Part shown: positions 45,090 through 55,300 of the stretch, piece by piece
Layout of the letters: each line of letters begins with the position of its first letter
Numbering within the stretch: the first letter of the stretch is position 1
Origin: Aureliella helgolandensis
GTDB lineage: Bacteria; Planctomycetota; Planctomycetia; Pirellulales; Pirellulaceae
Direction: 5' to 3'
Length of the DNA: 64,000 bases
NCBI RefSeq assembly: GCF_007752135.1
Contig: NZ_CP036298.1
Coordinates: forward strand, 5,394,001 to 5,458,000
Position numbers and translations under genes: made by a program
Notes under the pieces: generated by a model
The model's database searches: none
Told to the model about the DNA's origin: nothing
What the model saw: the letters and a program-made list of their open reading frames with translations, nothing else

Positions 45090-47285
45090 TCAGTGGTCAT
45101 TGCCTGCCGGCACAGTCGAGCCTGGGTACGGGACAGCCTGCCCTGAATCTTTCACAATCGGCATTTGAGCTTCCACAGAGGCCATGTATTTACCGAGTTC
45201 TGTGGCAAGTCGCTCTCGCACATCCGTTTGCTTTTCCGCCAGGTTGTTGCGTTCTCCCAAGTCCTCGGCCAAGTTGAACAACTCGTATTGTTGCGATTCG
45301 TGGTAGTAGATCAGCTTCCAGGCGCCCAGCCGGATGGCGCTGGAGGGGCCGATGCCGGGTCCCTTGGGCCCCCAGTTGTTTGGAAAGTGCCAGATCAGTG
45401 GACGGTCCTCGCGAGACTCGTCCTGTTCGCCTCGCAGTAGGTTTACGAAGCTGCGGCCGTCGACTGCGTCACCAACCTGCTCAGCGTGCTGGATACCGGC
45501 CATTTCCAGTACCGTGGTGAAGAAGTCCTCAATGATCACGGGCTGCTGGCAAACGGAACCGGCTGAGGTGACGCCAGGCCAGGCAACGATCATCGGCACA
45601 CGGACGCCACCTTCGTGCGCTGAGCCTTTGCCACTGGAAAGTGGTTTGTTGTGCGTGTGAGGTTTTCCGCCGCGACCGTGTGCACTCAACCCGCCGTTGT
45701 CGGACATGAACAACACGATCGTCTCGTCGGCCAGACCATGCCGTTCGACGTTGGCCAGGATGTCGCCCAGCGACTTATCCATCCCTTCAACCATGGCGGC
45801 GTACATAGCTTCCGCATCATCGAGGCCAGCATCACGATACTTTTGGTAGAACCGGGAATCGGCGGCAAATGGGACATGCACGGCGTAATGGGACATGTAG
45901 AGGAAGAACGGTTTACCGTCCGCGACGGCCTCGTCAACTGCCTTGTTGGCCTCAATCGTGAGAGCCTCCGTCAGGAAAATGTCCTTGCCGTGGTAACTCT
46001 CCAAGTTGGGCACGTCCCAAACGCGATCTGCGTTCCTCCATGCCGCGCTAAAGTTTTGCTTTCCAAGGAAGCTGCCGGGTCCACCCGCCGCGTGGCCAGC
46101 GATGTTGACATTGAAGCCGACGTTACGTGGATCGCTTGCGGGCGTCCCAATCGCTCCGAAGTGTGCCTTCCCGACATGGATCGTCCGGTAACCGACTTCC
46201 TGCAAGAACGCTGGGAGAGCTTTTGCAGGGACAGTACGTTCGATTCCCGGCTGGGGACTGAGGCCATTAACATTCCATTGTGGGAAATCGAGTTTCGCAT
46301 GTCCTCGATCGTTGCTGGCGTTTTTTCTAAGTGTCCAGTTCGTGACACGATGCCGAGCAGCATTGAGTCCCGTCATTAGGCTGATACGCGTCGGTGAACA
46401 GACACTGCACGCATACGCCTGTGTGAACTTCATGCCAGCCTTGGCAAGTTGCTCCATGTGCGGCGTGCGGTAGCGCCGGTTGAAGTCAGTGACTTCCGTA
46501 TGGAACGGCACCGAGGTGTCTTGCCAGCCCATATCATCTACGAGAAACAGCACGATGTTCGGCTGTTTGTTTTGCGGTCGAATGTGACCTGCGACAGCCT
46601 TTGCGATTGCCAGGTAACCTTCGGCGTTGGGATGCACACCGTCACCCTCACTGAGCAGTTCCGGGCGGTCCCGAAGAACTGCGTTGAGTTCCAGCAGTGA
46701 AACGTCTTGATCAGCGTGCTTCGTGGCCAGCTTGCGAACGCGATTGCACAGTTCTTGCAGGCGAGGTTTCCGTTCTGACAGATCAGCCACGCGTTTCTCG
46801 GACAGTCCCGGTGTGGTGAGAACCATCGCAGTTGGCGTGCAAAGTACGATTCGTGACTTCGACGGCAACTCGGCCAGCGTCTTGATCAACTCCGAGTAAT
46901 CGTTGTCGAAGCGTTCGATTTGCTCCCAGTTATTCCGGCTACCACCAACCGTATCGTTCGTCCCCAGGGAAATGATCGCGATGTGTGGCTCAAACTTTTT
47001 GACGGCATCCAGATTGGTCCAAATTTTCGGCCGACCAGTCTTGATCAGTGTCGCCCCACCGATGCCGAAGTTGCGGACTTCAAAGTTGTAGCCCAGGAGT
47101 TCCTGCAAGCGAGCCGGGTAGGATTCGGCCTTTGCATCGACCCGCGCTCCTGCCGTGATGCTGTCACCCAGGCAGGCCACACGAATCAGTGAAGTCTCCT
47201 CAGCCAGCGCCGCGGTCTGTACGATAACGCAGATTACGAACGCTGCGAGGAGCCGATAAATAGGGCGGTCAAATTTGAATATCAT
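45090..47285 (-). CDS. Secreted SGNH (GDSL) hydrolase-sulfatase fusion
   Basis: 731 residues: signal peptide (1-28); SGNH hydrolase domain (~33-232) with block I CLGDSITAG, block III SLGTNDT and block V DGVHPNAEGY, complete for Ser-His catalysis; then a type I sulfatase domain (~238-720) starting QPNIVLFLVDDMGW. The sulfatase signature CSPTR has its catalytic Cys at residue 296, the residue converted to formylglycine; GKAHFG and FMSDNGG follow. An ester (probably acetyl) hydrolase joined to a sulfatase suggests removal of two substituents from one glycan in the periplasm. A broken acetylesterase gene lies 37 bp upstream on the same strand. Confidence 0.92.
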   Translation of the reverse strand: MIFKFDRPIYRLLAAFVICVIVQTAALAEETSLIRVACLGDSITAGARVDAKAESYPARLQELLGYNFEVRNFGIGGATLIKTGRPKIWTNLDAVKKFEPHIAIISLGTNDTVGGSRNNWEQIERFDNDYSELIKTLAELPSKSRIVLCTPTAMVLTTPGLSEKRVADLSERKPRLQELCNRVRKLATKHADQDVSLLELNAVLRDRPELLSEGDGVHPNAEGYLAIAKAVAGHIRPQNKQPNIVLFLVDDMGWQDTSVPFHTEVTDFNRRYRTPHMEQLAKAGMKFTQAYACSVCSPTRISLMTGLNAARHRVTNWTLRKNASNDRGHAKLDFPQWNVNGLSPQPGIERTVPAKALPAFLQEVGYRTIHVGKAHFGAIGTPASDPRNVGFNVNIAGHAAGGPGSFLGKQNFSAAWRNADRVWDVPNLESYHGKDIFLTEALTIEANKAVDEAVADGKPFFLYMSHYAVHVPFAADSRFYQKYRDAGLDDAEAMYAAMVEGMDKSLGDILANVERHGLADETIVLFMSDNGGLSAHGRGGKPHTHNKPLSSGKGSAHEGGVRVPMIVAWPGVTSAGSVCQQPVIIEDFFTTVLEMAGIQHAEQVGDAVDGRSFVNLLRGEQDESREDRPLIWHFPNNWGPKGPGIGPSSAIRLGAWKLIYYHESQQYELFNLAEDLGERNNLAEKQTDVRERLATELGKYMASVEAQMPIVKDSGQAVPYPGSTVPAGNDH

Positions 47286-47322
47286 GGTATGGTCGATTCA
47301 TTGTCATTGATTTTGAGCCCGG

Positions 47323-47945
47323 CTACCGCTTCGCTTGTTCTTCCCTGACTTCGAGGATGGCCTTCGCCAATGCCCCCCATGAGTGCGAAGGTTTTGGCGC
47401 ACCCGAGGTAATGATAACCGGCATTGGATGCACCACGGGCACGGAGGGCAACTTCTTCCGGGTTCACCAGCTCCGCCTCGTACTATCGCAGGTAATCTCG
47501 CTGCTGCTCCTTCGACATCGAACCATCGGCGCTGGCGGCGTTCTTGTTCTCCGTTCTCAACAGATACTTGCCCTTGTCGCCGCTGACGGCGAGCTGGGCC
47601 TCGGCGACGATCTTGTGCTGCCCTGACAATTTCCATCCGTCGAAGCCGATCGTGGCAATGACAAACGGAGCCTTTTGCGCCTCAAACTTTTTCCGCAGCG
47701 TCTTGATGAGGTGGACGAGGTTCTGCTCATACCGGCTCGCGTACGGCTCGCCGCCTTCTTTGTGGCCTTGCCACCACCCGAAACCGGCGATTTCGTAGCC
47801 GCGGCCTTTCCATTGAGGAAACTCTTTGTCGAAATTGTTCAGTACCTCGTGGGCCGCATTGAAGCAGTCATCGTACTGCTTGCCGGCGTACCAGTTGATC
47901 CGCTCAAGCTTTGCGCCTTTCACAGTAGATTCAGGCGGCCGGTCA
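47323..47945 (-). pseudogene. Broken sialate O-acetylesterase-like (SASA/DUF303) gene
   Basis: Minus strand reads GAKLERINWYAGKQYDDC, YEIAGFGWWQGHKEGGEP (the FGWWQG region of SASA-type carbohydrate acetylesterases), then FVIATIGFDGW. An in-frame TAG at 47483-47485 interrupts YLR-stop-YEAELVNPEEVA; the frame continues with SNAGYHYLGCAKTFALMG, where a one-base slip in a run of G (~47385) is needed to read on to ALAKAILEVREEQAKR and the stop at 47323. The N-terminal half, with the catalytic Ser, is absent beyond ~47945. Once part of a glycan-deacetylating operon with the fusion gene downstream. Confidence 0.75.
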
Positions 47946-48048
47946 CCTAGTCTATTCTATCGTAAGCATCAGGGCCAATCGACATGGTTGCACCAATTCA
48001 ATGGCTCATCGAAATGAAGCGTGCTGCTGGGCGAGACATAGATCTGAT

Positions 48049-48390
48049 GTAGCCGTTCACGGTTGTCTGCAACTTAAGCTCAAACCTGAAGCAATGGTTC
48101 AAGCTGTCTGGTGGATGAGGAAGGTCGCGAACGACCGACTAAATGCTTCGCAGCGGTGAGCTTGCTTAGTACTACTCCGCGCTGTTGAGTTTGGTTGGGG
48201 GCAAGTCGGGTGCAGCAGAGAATGTTGTTGGCAGGGATATCGCCAGAGCAATTCATCTTCCTGCCCCCATCTTCCTGTCAAAACGTCCGCCTGGATGCTT
48301 CGAAACCGTCCGCCGTTGTCAGCGACCTACACTCCAACCTGAAGCTATGGTTGAAATTGTAAGTCGATAAGGAAGGTCGTGAACAGTTAC
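48049..48390 (+). mobile_element. Inverted-repeat element, family 2, copy B (342 bp)
   Basis: GTAGCCGTTCACG at the left, CGTGAACAGTTAC at the right. Same internal order as copy A: ~86-bp left repeat, core with GGGTGCAGCAGAGAATGTTG and a GATGGGGGCAGGAAGATG-type hairpin arm, and ~88-bp right repeat. First of a tandem array. Confidence 0.8.
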
Positions 48391-48639
48391 TTTTTCTTTT
48401 CGCATATTTGGCTTCTTTCGCGGTTATCTATCCTGGGACTAGGGAAGTTCAGGGGGGGGGGCGAATGACATTTGTCTGCGCAAGTTTTGATTTGCTTGAG
48501 CTTGCTTGTGGGAGTGTTGGTCAGGCGCAGTGTGACCGGCTGGCCAGCAGGACAGCCGATTAACAACCGCGAAAGACACGAAAGAAGCGAAAGGAGGGGG
48601 CTGGAAGTGAGGCCAGAGTTTGGTCTCGCGCCTTAGGTT
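48391..48639 (+). repeat. Array spacer 1 (249 bp)
   Basis: Nearly identical to 48996-49242. It starts with TTTTTCTTTTCGCATATTTGG and contains TTCTTTCGCGGTT near its left end, complementary to AACCGCGAAAG...GAAAGAAG near its right end. A run of nine G lies at ~48454. Together with the preceding element it forms a ~591-bp tandem unit. Confidence 0.8.
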
Positions 48640-48995
48640 GTAACCGTTCACGGTTGTCTGCAAATTAAGCTCCAACCTGAAGCAATGGTTCAAGCTGCCT
48701 GGTGGCTGAGGAAGGTCGCGAACGATCGACTAAATGCTTCGCAGCGGTGAGCTTGCTTAGTACTACTCCGCGCTGTTGAGTTTGGTTGGGGGCGAGTCGG
48801 GTGCAGCAGAGAATGTTGTTGGCAGGAAAATGTTGGCAGGGATATCGCCAGAGCAATTCATCTTCCTGCCCCCATCTTCCTGTCAAAACGTCCGCCTGGA
48901 TGCTTCGAAACCGTTCGCCGTTGTCAGCGACCTACACTCCAACCCGAAGCTATGGTTGAAATTGTAAGTCGATAAGGAAGGTCGTGAACGGTTAC
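48640..48995 (+). mobile_element. Inverted-repeat element, family 2, copy C (356 bp)
   Basis: The best preserved copy: GTAACCGTTCACG at the left and its perfect complement CGTGAACGGTTAC at the right. Contains an extra AAAATGTTGGCAGG segment in the core compared with copy B, as copies A and D do. Confidence 0.85.
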
Positions 48996-49242
48996 TTTTT
49001 CTTTTCGCATATTTGGCGTCTTTCGCGGTTATCTTTCCTGAGACTGGGGAAGGTTCAGGGGGGGCGAGTGATATTGGTCTGTGCAAGTTTTGATTTGCTT
49101 GAGCTTGCTTGTGGGAGTGTTGGTCAGGCGCAGTGTGACCGACTGGCCAACAGGACAGCCGATTAACAACCGCGAAATACACGAAAGAAGCGAAAGGAGG
49201 GGGCTGGAAGTGAGGCCAGAGTTTCGTCTCGCGCCTTAGGTT
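48996..49242 (+). repeat. Array spacer 2 (247 bp)
   Basis: Second copy of the 48391-48639 spacer, differing by scattered substitutions and a shorter G run. Ends GCGCCTTAGGTT as spacer 1 does, directly against the next element. Confidence 0.8.
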
Positions 49243-49459
49243 GTAACCGTTCACGGTTGTCTGCAAATTAAGCTCCAACCTGAAGCAATGGTTCAAGCTG
49301 CCTGGTGGCTGAGGAAGGTCGCGAACGACCGACTAAATGCTTCGCAGCGGTGAGCTTGCTTAGTACTACTTCGCGCTGTTGAGTTTGGTTGGGGGCGAGT
49401 CGGGTGCAGCAGAGAATGTTGTTGGCAGGAAAATGTTGGCAGGAAAATAGCCAGAGCAA
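49243..49459 (+). mobile_element. Inverted-repeat element, family 2, copy D, right end lost (217 bp)
   Basis: Follows copy C closely from GTAACCGTTCACG to ATAGCCAGAGCAA, then similarity stops and DNA leading to a glycoside hydrolase remnant begins. The right direct repeat and right terminus are missing, so the array ended in a deletion. Confidence 0.75.
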
Positions 49460-49602
49460 GATCATCGCTTTTTGCAACCGGACTCGCCACTGCTGAAAAT
49501 ACTGCCGGAATCTCTGCTGAGAACAATGCTGAGAACACAAACTCCCTGGGCATCCACGAAGGTCACAGCCACGTTCAATCCGATGCGCAGTGCAGGGCTG
49601 GG

Positions 49603-49851
49603 CTGATCTATCCTTTGGCGATCTTTCTCATCTGCGCCGAAAAGCATAGCAACTTCCGTATTCATGAAGGTTACTCAGCCAACGAAAACGATCGCTGGAT
49701 GCGTTGGTTTCCCAAATACGATCGCCCGCCGGGACCGCCGTTCGGCCCGGCAATGAAGAACGGTTTTCGCTATTATCGAGCGTTTGAATACCCTTCGGTG
49801 GAATTGGACATCAAGAACCGAACCGCCAACATCCAGTGGAAACACCGATGA
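49603..49851 (+). pseudogene. C-terminal remnant of a glycoside hydrolase-like protein
   Basis: Frame reads LIYPLAIFLICAEKHSNFRI, then WMRWFPKYDRPPGPPFGPAM, FRYYRAFEYPSVELDI and a stop. It matches in layout the C-terminus of the intact protein at 58087-59325 (YFMYSWGW..., YPEFAKPLGPPKG, WEFTRDFEHASVWVN), so it is the tail of a second member of that family. The rest of the gene, toward the truncated repeat array, is gone. Confidence 0.55.
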
Positions 49852-50114
49852 ACAGACAAGTGCCAGTGATGCGGATCGCGATCTTGCTTCTTCTCGGTGG
49901 TTTGCTGTGAGATACATATGCTGCGTAAGACCCGGTCGACGCCTCAACGACACCAGCAACACCAAAGTAATCGACCGGCGGACGGCGGTTTGGGCATGGC
50001 ACGGAACTTTTCGCGAAACGATCGTTTCGACGACGCATATCCACTAGACTAGGACCCTGACAATGTGAGTCCCCGACGGGGCAGCGTCCGAACAACTATC
50101 GACAGGGAATACCA

Positions 50115-50990
50115 ATGCATGCTTGGGAACGAACAATTACCGTACTGCTGGCACTGAGTCTACTGCTACCGCTGGGCGGTATCGCGAGGGCAGATGATCA
50201 GAACAAGCCGCATGCGGTTATTGTCGTCGGCACATTGCACTATTCGCCTGAGTTGACGATGCCGGTCTTTGCGGAGGAACTCGAGCGTTTTGGATTTCGG
50301 ACAACCGTCATCATGGGCGAGGGCAATCCGGAGAAGAAAACCGAGAACGTCTTGCCAGGAATCGAAGCACTCGCCGATGCGGATGTTGCGATCTTCTTTA
50401 TGCGATTTCTCAACTTGCCGGACAAAGAGTGGCAGCCGATTGAAGACTACCTCACATCAGGAAGACCCGTCATCGGACTTCGCACGGCCAATCACGCGAT
50501 TCGATTTCCCAAGGATCACCCTCGCGCCGCATGGAACGATGGCTTCGGTCGCCGTGCATTGGGAACGCCGTACATTGTACATCAAACGAGCGAAACCAAA
50601 ATCAGTGTCGTGGCGAAACATCGCAAGCACCCAGTGATGACAAATGTTACCAAGACGAACTGGGAGTCGCTGGGAACGCTCTATCTAACCCGGCTCGAAG
50701 GCGGTGTTGTTCCACTGGTGATCGGGACCGGCGAAGGCAAACCACGATTGCTGGAGAAATCGTTTGGCCCAATCATGGTCAACGAGTCCGAGTCTGATAT
50801 CGTTGCTTGGGCTTGGGAAAACGAATGGGGCGGGAAGGTGTTCGGGACAACCTTCGGACATCCCGGTGACTTTGCTGAGGAGTCGTTTGTACGGATGCTG
50901 GTCAACGGAACGTGTTGGGCCGTCGATCATCCACTACCTTCCGCTGATGACAGAATCACGACGTGGAAGATCGGACGAGTTGATAAATAG
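50115..50990 (+). CDS. ThuA-like domain protein (secreted)
   Basis: 291 residues: signal peptide (1-26, ...GGIARADD) and a ThuA/glutamine-amidotransferase-like fold (~30-280). Visible: HAVIVVGTLHYSPELTMPVF, DVAIFFMRFLNLPDKEWQPI, RPVIGLRTANHAI and GKVFGTTFGHPGDFAEESFV. ThuA proteins are tied to trehalose and other sugar use, and in planctomycetes they accompany dehydrogenase and sulfatase genes; the reaction is not settled. ATG 50115 after CAGGGAATACC. First gene of the co-directional run to the right edge, 52 bp before the next. Confidence 0.88.
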   Translation: MHAWERTITVLLALSLLLPLGGIARADDQNKPHAVIVVGTLHYSPELTMPVFAEELERFGFRTTVIMGEGNPEKKTENVLPGIEALADADVAIFFMRFLNLPDKEWQPIEDYLTSGRPVIGLRTANHAIRFPKDHPRAAWNDGFGRRALGTPYIVHQTSETKISVVAKHRKHPVMTNVTKTNWESLGTLYLTRLEGGVVPLVIGTGEGKPRLLEKSFGPIMVNESESDIVAWAWENEWGGKVFGTTFGHPGDFAEESFVRMLVNGTCWAVDHPLPSADDRITTWKIGRVDK

Positions 50991-51042
50991 TCAAACAACT
51001 GATTGACACCGGGTTTCCATTTGAGCCACTGGAAAAACGTAT

Positions 51043-52296
51043 ATGCGAATATCGATGAAAAACAAATTACCCGTGATGTTTCTTATTTTCTGGATTACTA
51101 CAACCGCGGTTCTTGCGGGGGCACCAGTGCAACCTGGAGATAGAATCGCGATTGTGGGCAATACGTTTGCGGATCAGTTGCGGATTCACGGCTATTTGGA
51201 AACGTTGCTTTTGCAGTACACAGCTGACAAGCCAGTTTCGATTCGCAATTTGGGTTGGGGCGGAGACATGCTGACCGCTCGCGATCGGCCCACTAATTTT
51301 CCATCGGAAGAAGAAACGCTGACTGCGCATCGGACTGACGTCATCATCGCCTGTTTCGGTCTGGGCGAATCGTTTGCTGGTGAAGAACGAATCGCCGCCT
51401 TCAAGAGCGACTTGCAGGCCTTCATCGCCTCGCATGCGGGAAAGAAGTACAACGGAAAATCGGAAGTGCGACTGGTTTTGGTCTCGCCGATCGCTTACGA
51501 GGATCTTGGTGACATCACTCCAGCGAAAGAAAAGCGAAATCGCGAGTTGGCGGCTTATACGCGAGCGATGGGCGAAGTGGCCTCCGATGCCCACGTGCCC
51601 TTTGTCGATTTGTACACGCCGTCACTTTACTTGATGAACGACCCCACTGGGCCAAACTTAACTACCAATGGCATTCATCTCAATCGTTATGGCTACTGGG
51701 CGATGGGCAAGTCGTTCTTCGATCAGCTCACCGTAAGCAACCAAATGCATGGCCATGAACCATGGCGGCTGGCTATCGATGCCGAAGCGGCGACCGCATC
51801 GGCTCGCGGCGTTAAGATTTCCGAAGTGGAAACGTCGGACACCGCTGTTATCTTCATGGTCACCGAAACATCTACGCCCAGTCTACCGCCTCCAACAGAC
51901 CAGCCCTTGCCGCCACAAATGCAGTTTAATCGCGATACGCTTCGCGTCGAAAGGCTCAAGCCGGGAATGTATCAGCTCGCAGTCGACGATCAACGCGTCG
52001 CTTCAGCAACAGCAGAAGTCTGGGCTGCGGGAGTACCGATTGATTCTTCGCCGGCCCATCACGCGGCCGAGAAACTCCGCGCTGCGATCAATGATAAGAA
52101 TCTTCAGTTTACGTATAGCTGGAAAGCGCTCAACCAAGTTCACATCGTCGGCGAGCGCAGAACGTCGCCAAGTGGCAAGGAGCTTCCGCGTGAAGTGATC
52201 GAATCTAGTGAACTCGCCAACCAGCGAGATTCAACGCTGCACAGGGCAATCGAACTTAAGGCACGACGGTGGCGGATCTCGCGTATCGAGAAATAA
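51043..52296 (+). CDS. Secreted SGNH/GDSL-like hydrolase with altered catalytic blocks
   Basis: 417 residues; signal peptide (1-25). The SGNH fold spans ~30-235: block I is DRIAIVGNTFADQL where GDS would be expected, block II RNLGWGGDML, block III FGLGESF instead of GxND, block V TTNGIHLNRYGYW. Thus the usual nucleophilic Ser is not in place (Thr instead), a variant that to my knowledge recurs in planctomycete paralogues. The C-terminal ~170 residues form a beta-rich extension. Likely a carbohydrate esterase or a binding protein derived from one. Gaps of 52 and 75 bp to its neighbours. Confidence 0.85.
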   Translation: MRISMKNKLPVMFLIFWITTTAVLAGAPVQPGDRIAIVGNTFADQLRIHGYLETLLLQYTADKPVSIRNLGWGGDMLTARDRPTNFPSEEETLTAHRTDVIIACFGLGESFAGEERIAAFKSDLQAFIASHAGKKYNGKSEVRLVLVSPIAYEDLGDITPAKEKRNRELAAYTRAMGEVASDAHVPFVDLYTPSLYLMNDPTGPNLTTNGIHLNRYGYWAMGKSFFDQLTVSNQMHGHEPWRLAIDAEAATASARGVKISEVETSDTAVIFMVTETSTPSLPPPTDQPLPPQMQFNRDTLRVERLKPGMYQLAVDDQRVASATAEVWAAGVPIDSSPAHHAAEKLRAAINDKNLQFTYSWKALNQVHIVGERRTSPSGKELPREVIESSELANQRDSTLHRAIELKARRWRISRIEK

Positions 52297-52371
52297 ACCT
52301 CCCTTCGCGATAACCTTTTCGCGGCCGACCAATGCTGCTTGATACGCGGATATTTATTAGAGTAGAAAATT

Positions 52372-55300
52372 ATGAAACCACGAGTCTTTCGCTTTCTGAT
52401 TCTTGAATTGGCAATGGCTGCCTTCCTTGCCGGAGCAGCGTCAGCGCAGGATTCTTCTGGAATCAAGAACTTGCAAGATGCTGACATTGATCTGATGAAC
52501 AATCATGATCCTGCGTCGGAGCTTGAGAACTTTGAATTGCTTTCTGGCTATCAGGTCAATCTGTTTGCGTCGGATCCGATGCTGGCGAATCCCGTGCACA
52601 TGCACTGGGATTCTAAAGGCAGGCTGTGGGTCGCGTGCTCCTGGGCGTATCCCCAACTTAAGCCGGGCGAAGTCGCCAATGATAAGATCATCATTTTGGA
52701 AGATACCAACGGTGATGGTGCGGCGGATAAATCCACTGTGTTTGCTGACGGTCTCTATCTGCCCACCGGACTCGAATTTGCCAACGGTGGCTGCTATGTG
52801 GCCCAGTCGCCCGATGTGTTCTTTTTGAAAGACACCGATGGCGACGATGTTGCGGACGTCAAAGAACTGGCGTTGACGGGTTTCGGAATTGAAGACAGTC
52901 ATCATTCCATCAGCGCTTGGCGTCGTGGCCCCGGCGGGTGGCTCTACTTTCAGGAAGGGATCTTTCTGCACGCCCAAGTGGAAACGCAGCACGGCGTCGT
53001 CCGCAACTTCAACGGTGGCGTCTTCCAGTTCAATCCTCGCAGTCAGGAATTGCGGATGTTCTGCCGGGGCACTGGCGGAAATCCTTGGGGGCACGTCTTT
53101 GATCGCTGGGGACAGTCCTTCATGGTCAACAATCCTAGGATCATGTATCTTTCTCCCGCCACGGGTAACAGTGGAGAATCCGTTCGGATTCAGCCTCTGA
53201 TCAGTACGGAGAAGCAGTGTGGAGGCGACCTTGCCACGGGCACCCACGTCGGCGATGACATCCGTGGTCAGTTGCTGACTTGTCGGTTCAAGAGTCGCAC
53301 GGTTGTGCGCTACGAGTTCGTCGAAGACGGTGCCGGTTTTAATGCTAGTGTGCTCCCGCCGTTGATCAGTTCCGTGCATCCGAACTTCCGCCCAGTCGAC
53401 GTGAAGATCGGACCTGATGGAGCTGTGTACGTGGCCGACTGGTACAACTCAATCATCAATCACGCCCAACATGACTTCCGCGACCCGCGGCGTGATCATG
53501 ACCACGGGCGCATTTGGCGAATCACGCATAAAGAACGTCCCCTAGTTCAAAAACCGCAGCTTGATGGTGCTTCGATTCAGTCGTTGGTCAACGAGCTCTC
53601 CAGCCCTCAAGATTGGAATCGTCACCAGGCACGCAAGGAACTCAGTGAAAGAGATCCCGCGCAGGTCCTGCGCACGCTCGAAGCATGGGTGGAAACGCTC
53701 AGCGACGATGATCCTGATCATGACCATCATCTGGTCGAAGCCATGTGGGCCTGCCAGAACGCTGGCCGCGTAAGTGAAAAAATCCTCAACCGAGTGATGG
53801 CGGCTGAAGATGGCCACGCTCGTTCAGCGGGAGCGCGTTTGATCCGCTATTGGCACGAGGAACTGACGGAGCCGATTCAGTGGATTGCCAAAGCGTCAGC
53901 CGATTCCTTCCCGCGGACTCGGATGGAAGCAGTGCTTTCGGCCGGTTTCATCCCACGGGCCGAAGCGTTCGTGGCGGCCTTGAACGCGCTGGACAGTCCT
54001 GCTGATCCGATGGTGGATCAAGCTCTAACGCAAACGACCAAGGCGCTCAAACCCTACTGGCAACCGGCCATGGAAAGTGGTGCTCTGCAGTTCGCAAAAC
54101 AGTCTCACCGCGAGTTTGCCCAGCGTGGTATGGGGATTGGTTTGGAAGACCGGCTCGCTAATTTCCTGCAGCAAACGTCCCCGGTCAGCAAGGAAATCGC
54201 GGAGCTTCAGTCGCTCTTGTTAAAGTCAGGTACAGCACCCGAAGTGACGATGGTCCTTCGTGCTTTTGCCAGGGAGCGGGGAGTCAAATCGTCCGAGGCC
54301 AAGATCGCTTTGCTCGAGACGCTCGAGCGGATGGCGGCATCGCGTTGGCCTGGCTCAATCAAACGTAGCGCGCGTGGTCTACGGCGACTGCTCAGCAACG
54401 AAGATGACACGATCGCCGTGCTCGCAGCCAACAATCTTGGTGCTTGGGGGGTTGCCGGTGATGAAGAACTCGCAGCCATGCGGAGCGGTAACCACAGTGC
54501 TGCAGTCAGCGCAGCTTTGGCAATTGCTCTGTCCCAGACGAATGGAAAACGCTACGCATCTCAGTTAAAAGACCTTGCAACAAGCGGTGATCTAACGACT
54601 CGCTACGCGGCTGTCATTGGATTGGTTCATGCTGATCTTGAAGCTGGAGCAGAGCTTGCCGCTCGAATTCTTGCCGAAGACCCCAGCGAATCTGATCCAA
54701 TCACTCTCGTCAGATCTTTCTTAAATCAAAAAGACGGGGCCCAGCACCTGAGCGATGCATTGCAGAATAACAAGGTACATCCAGCGGTGGTTGCCAGTGT
54801 CAGCCAATTCCATCGCCACACCGGCTTGCTTCCTGACTCCTTGGCAAAGCGCTTCCGGTCGAATGCATCGAGTGCTCTCAGTGCTGAACTGCTCGCAGAG
54901 AACATCGACGCGCTCACGGCTGACGTGGAAAGGCTGGGCGATCCCGCCCGCGGTGAGATGATTTACCGTCGCTGGGATGTTGCTTGCACGCGGTGCCACG
55001 CGGTTGGGTCCGCTGGCCCCGAGATCGGTCCGAATCTGGTCGCCGTGGGCGGTGCAGCCACGACGAAGTACATGGTGCAGTCAATTCTGAAGCCCAACGC
55101 TGCAATCGCAGAGCACTACGAGACAAAGACGTTCCTGCTTGAAAGTAGTACCGTTCAGACGGGCATCGTCGTTTTTCGAAATGAAACGGAAGTCGTCGTG
55201 CGTGATTCTGCCAATCCCGAAAAGGAAGTGCGGTTGGCCGTCGCAGAAATTGAAGCGGAGGTCCCAGCCAAGTCCTTGATGCCCGCGGGCTTAGCAGACC

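Noticed and set aside
45165-46379. Long plus-strand frames opposite the SGNH-sulfatase gene
   Set aside because: Antisense shadows of a clear enzyme gene carrying all family motifs.
48049-49459. CRISPR array
   Set aside because: The repeats are ~345 bp with ~248-bp spacers that are themselves repeated; not the short direct repeats with unique spacers of a CRISPR, and no cas genes are present.
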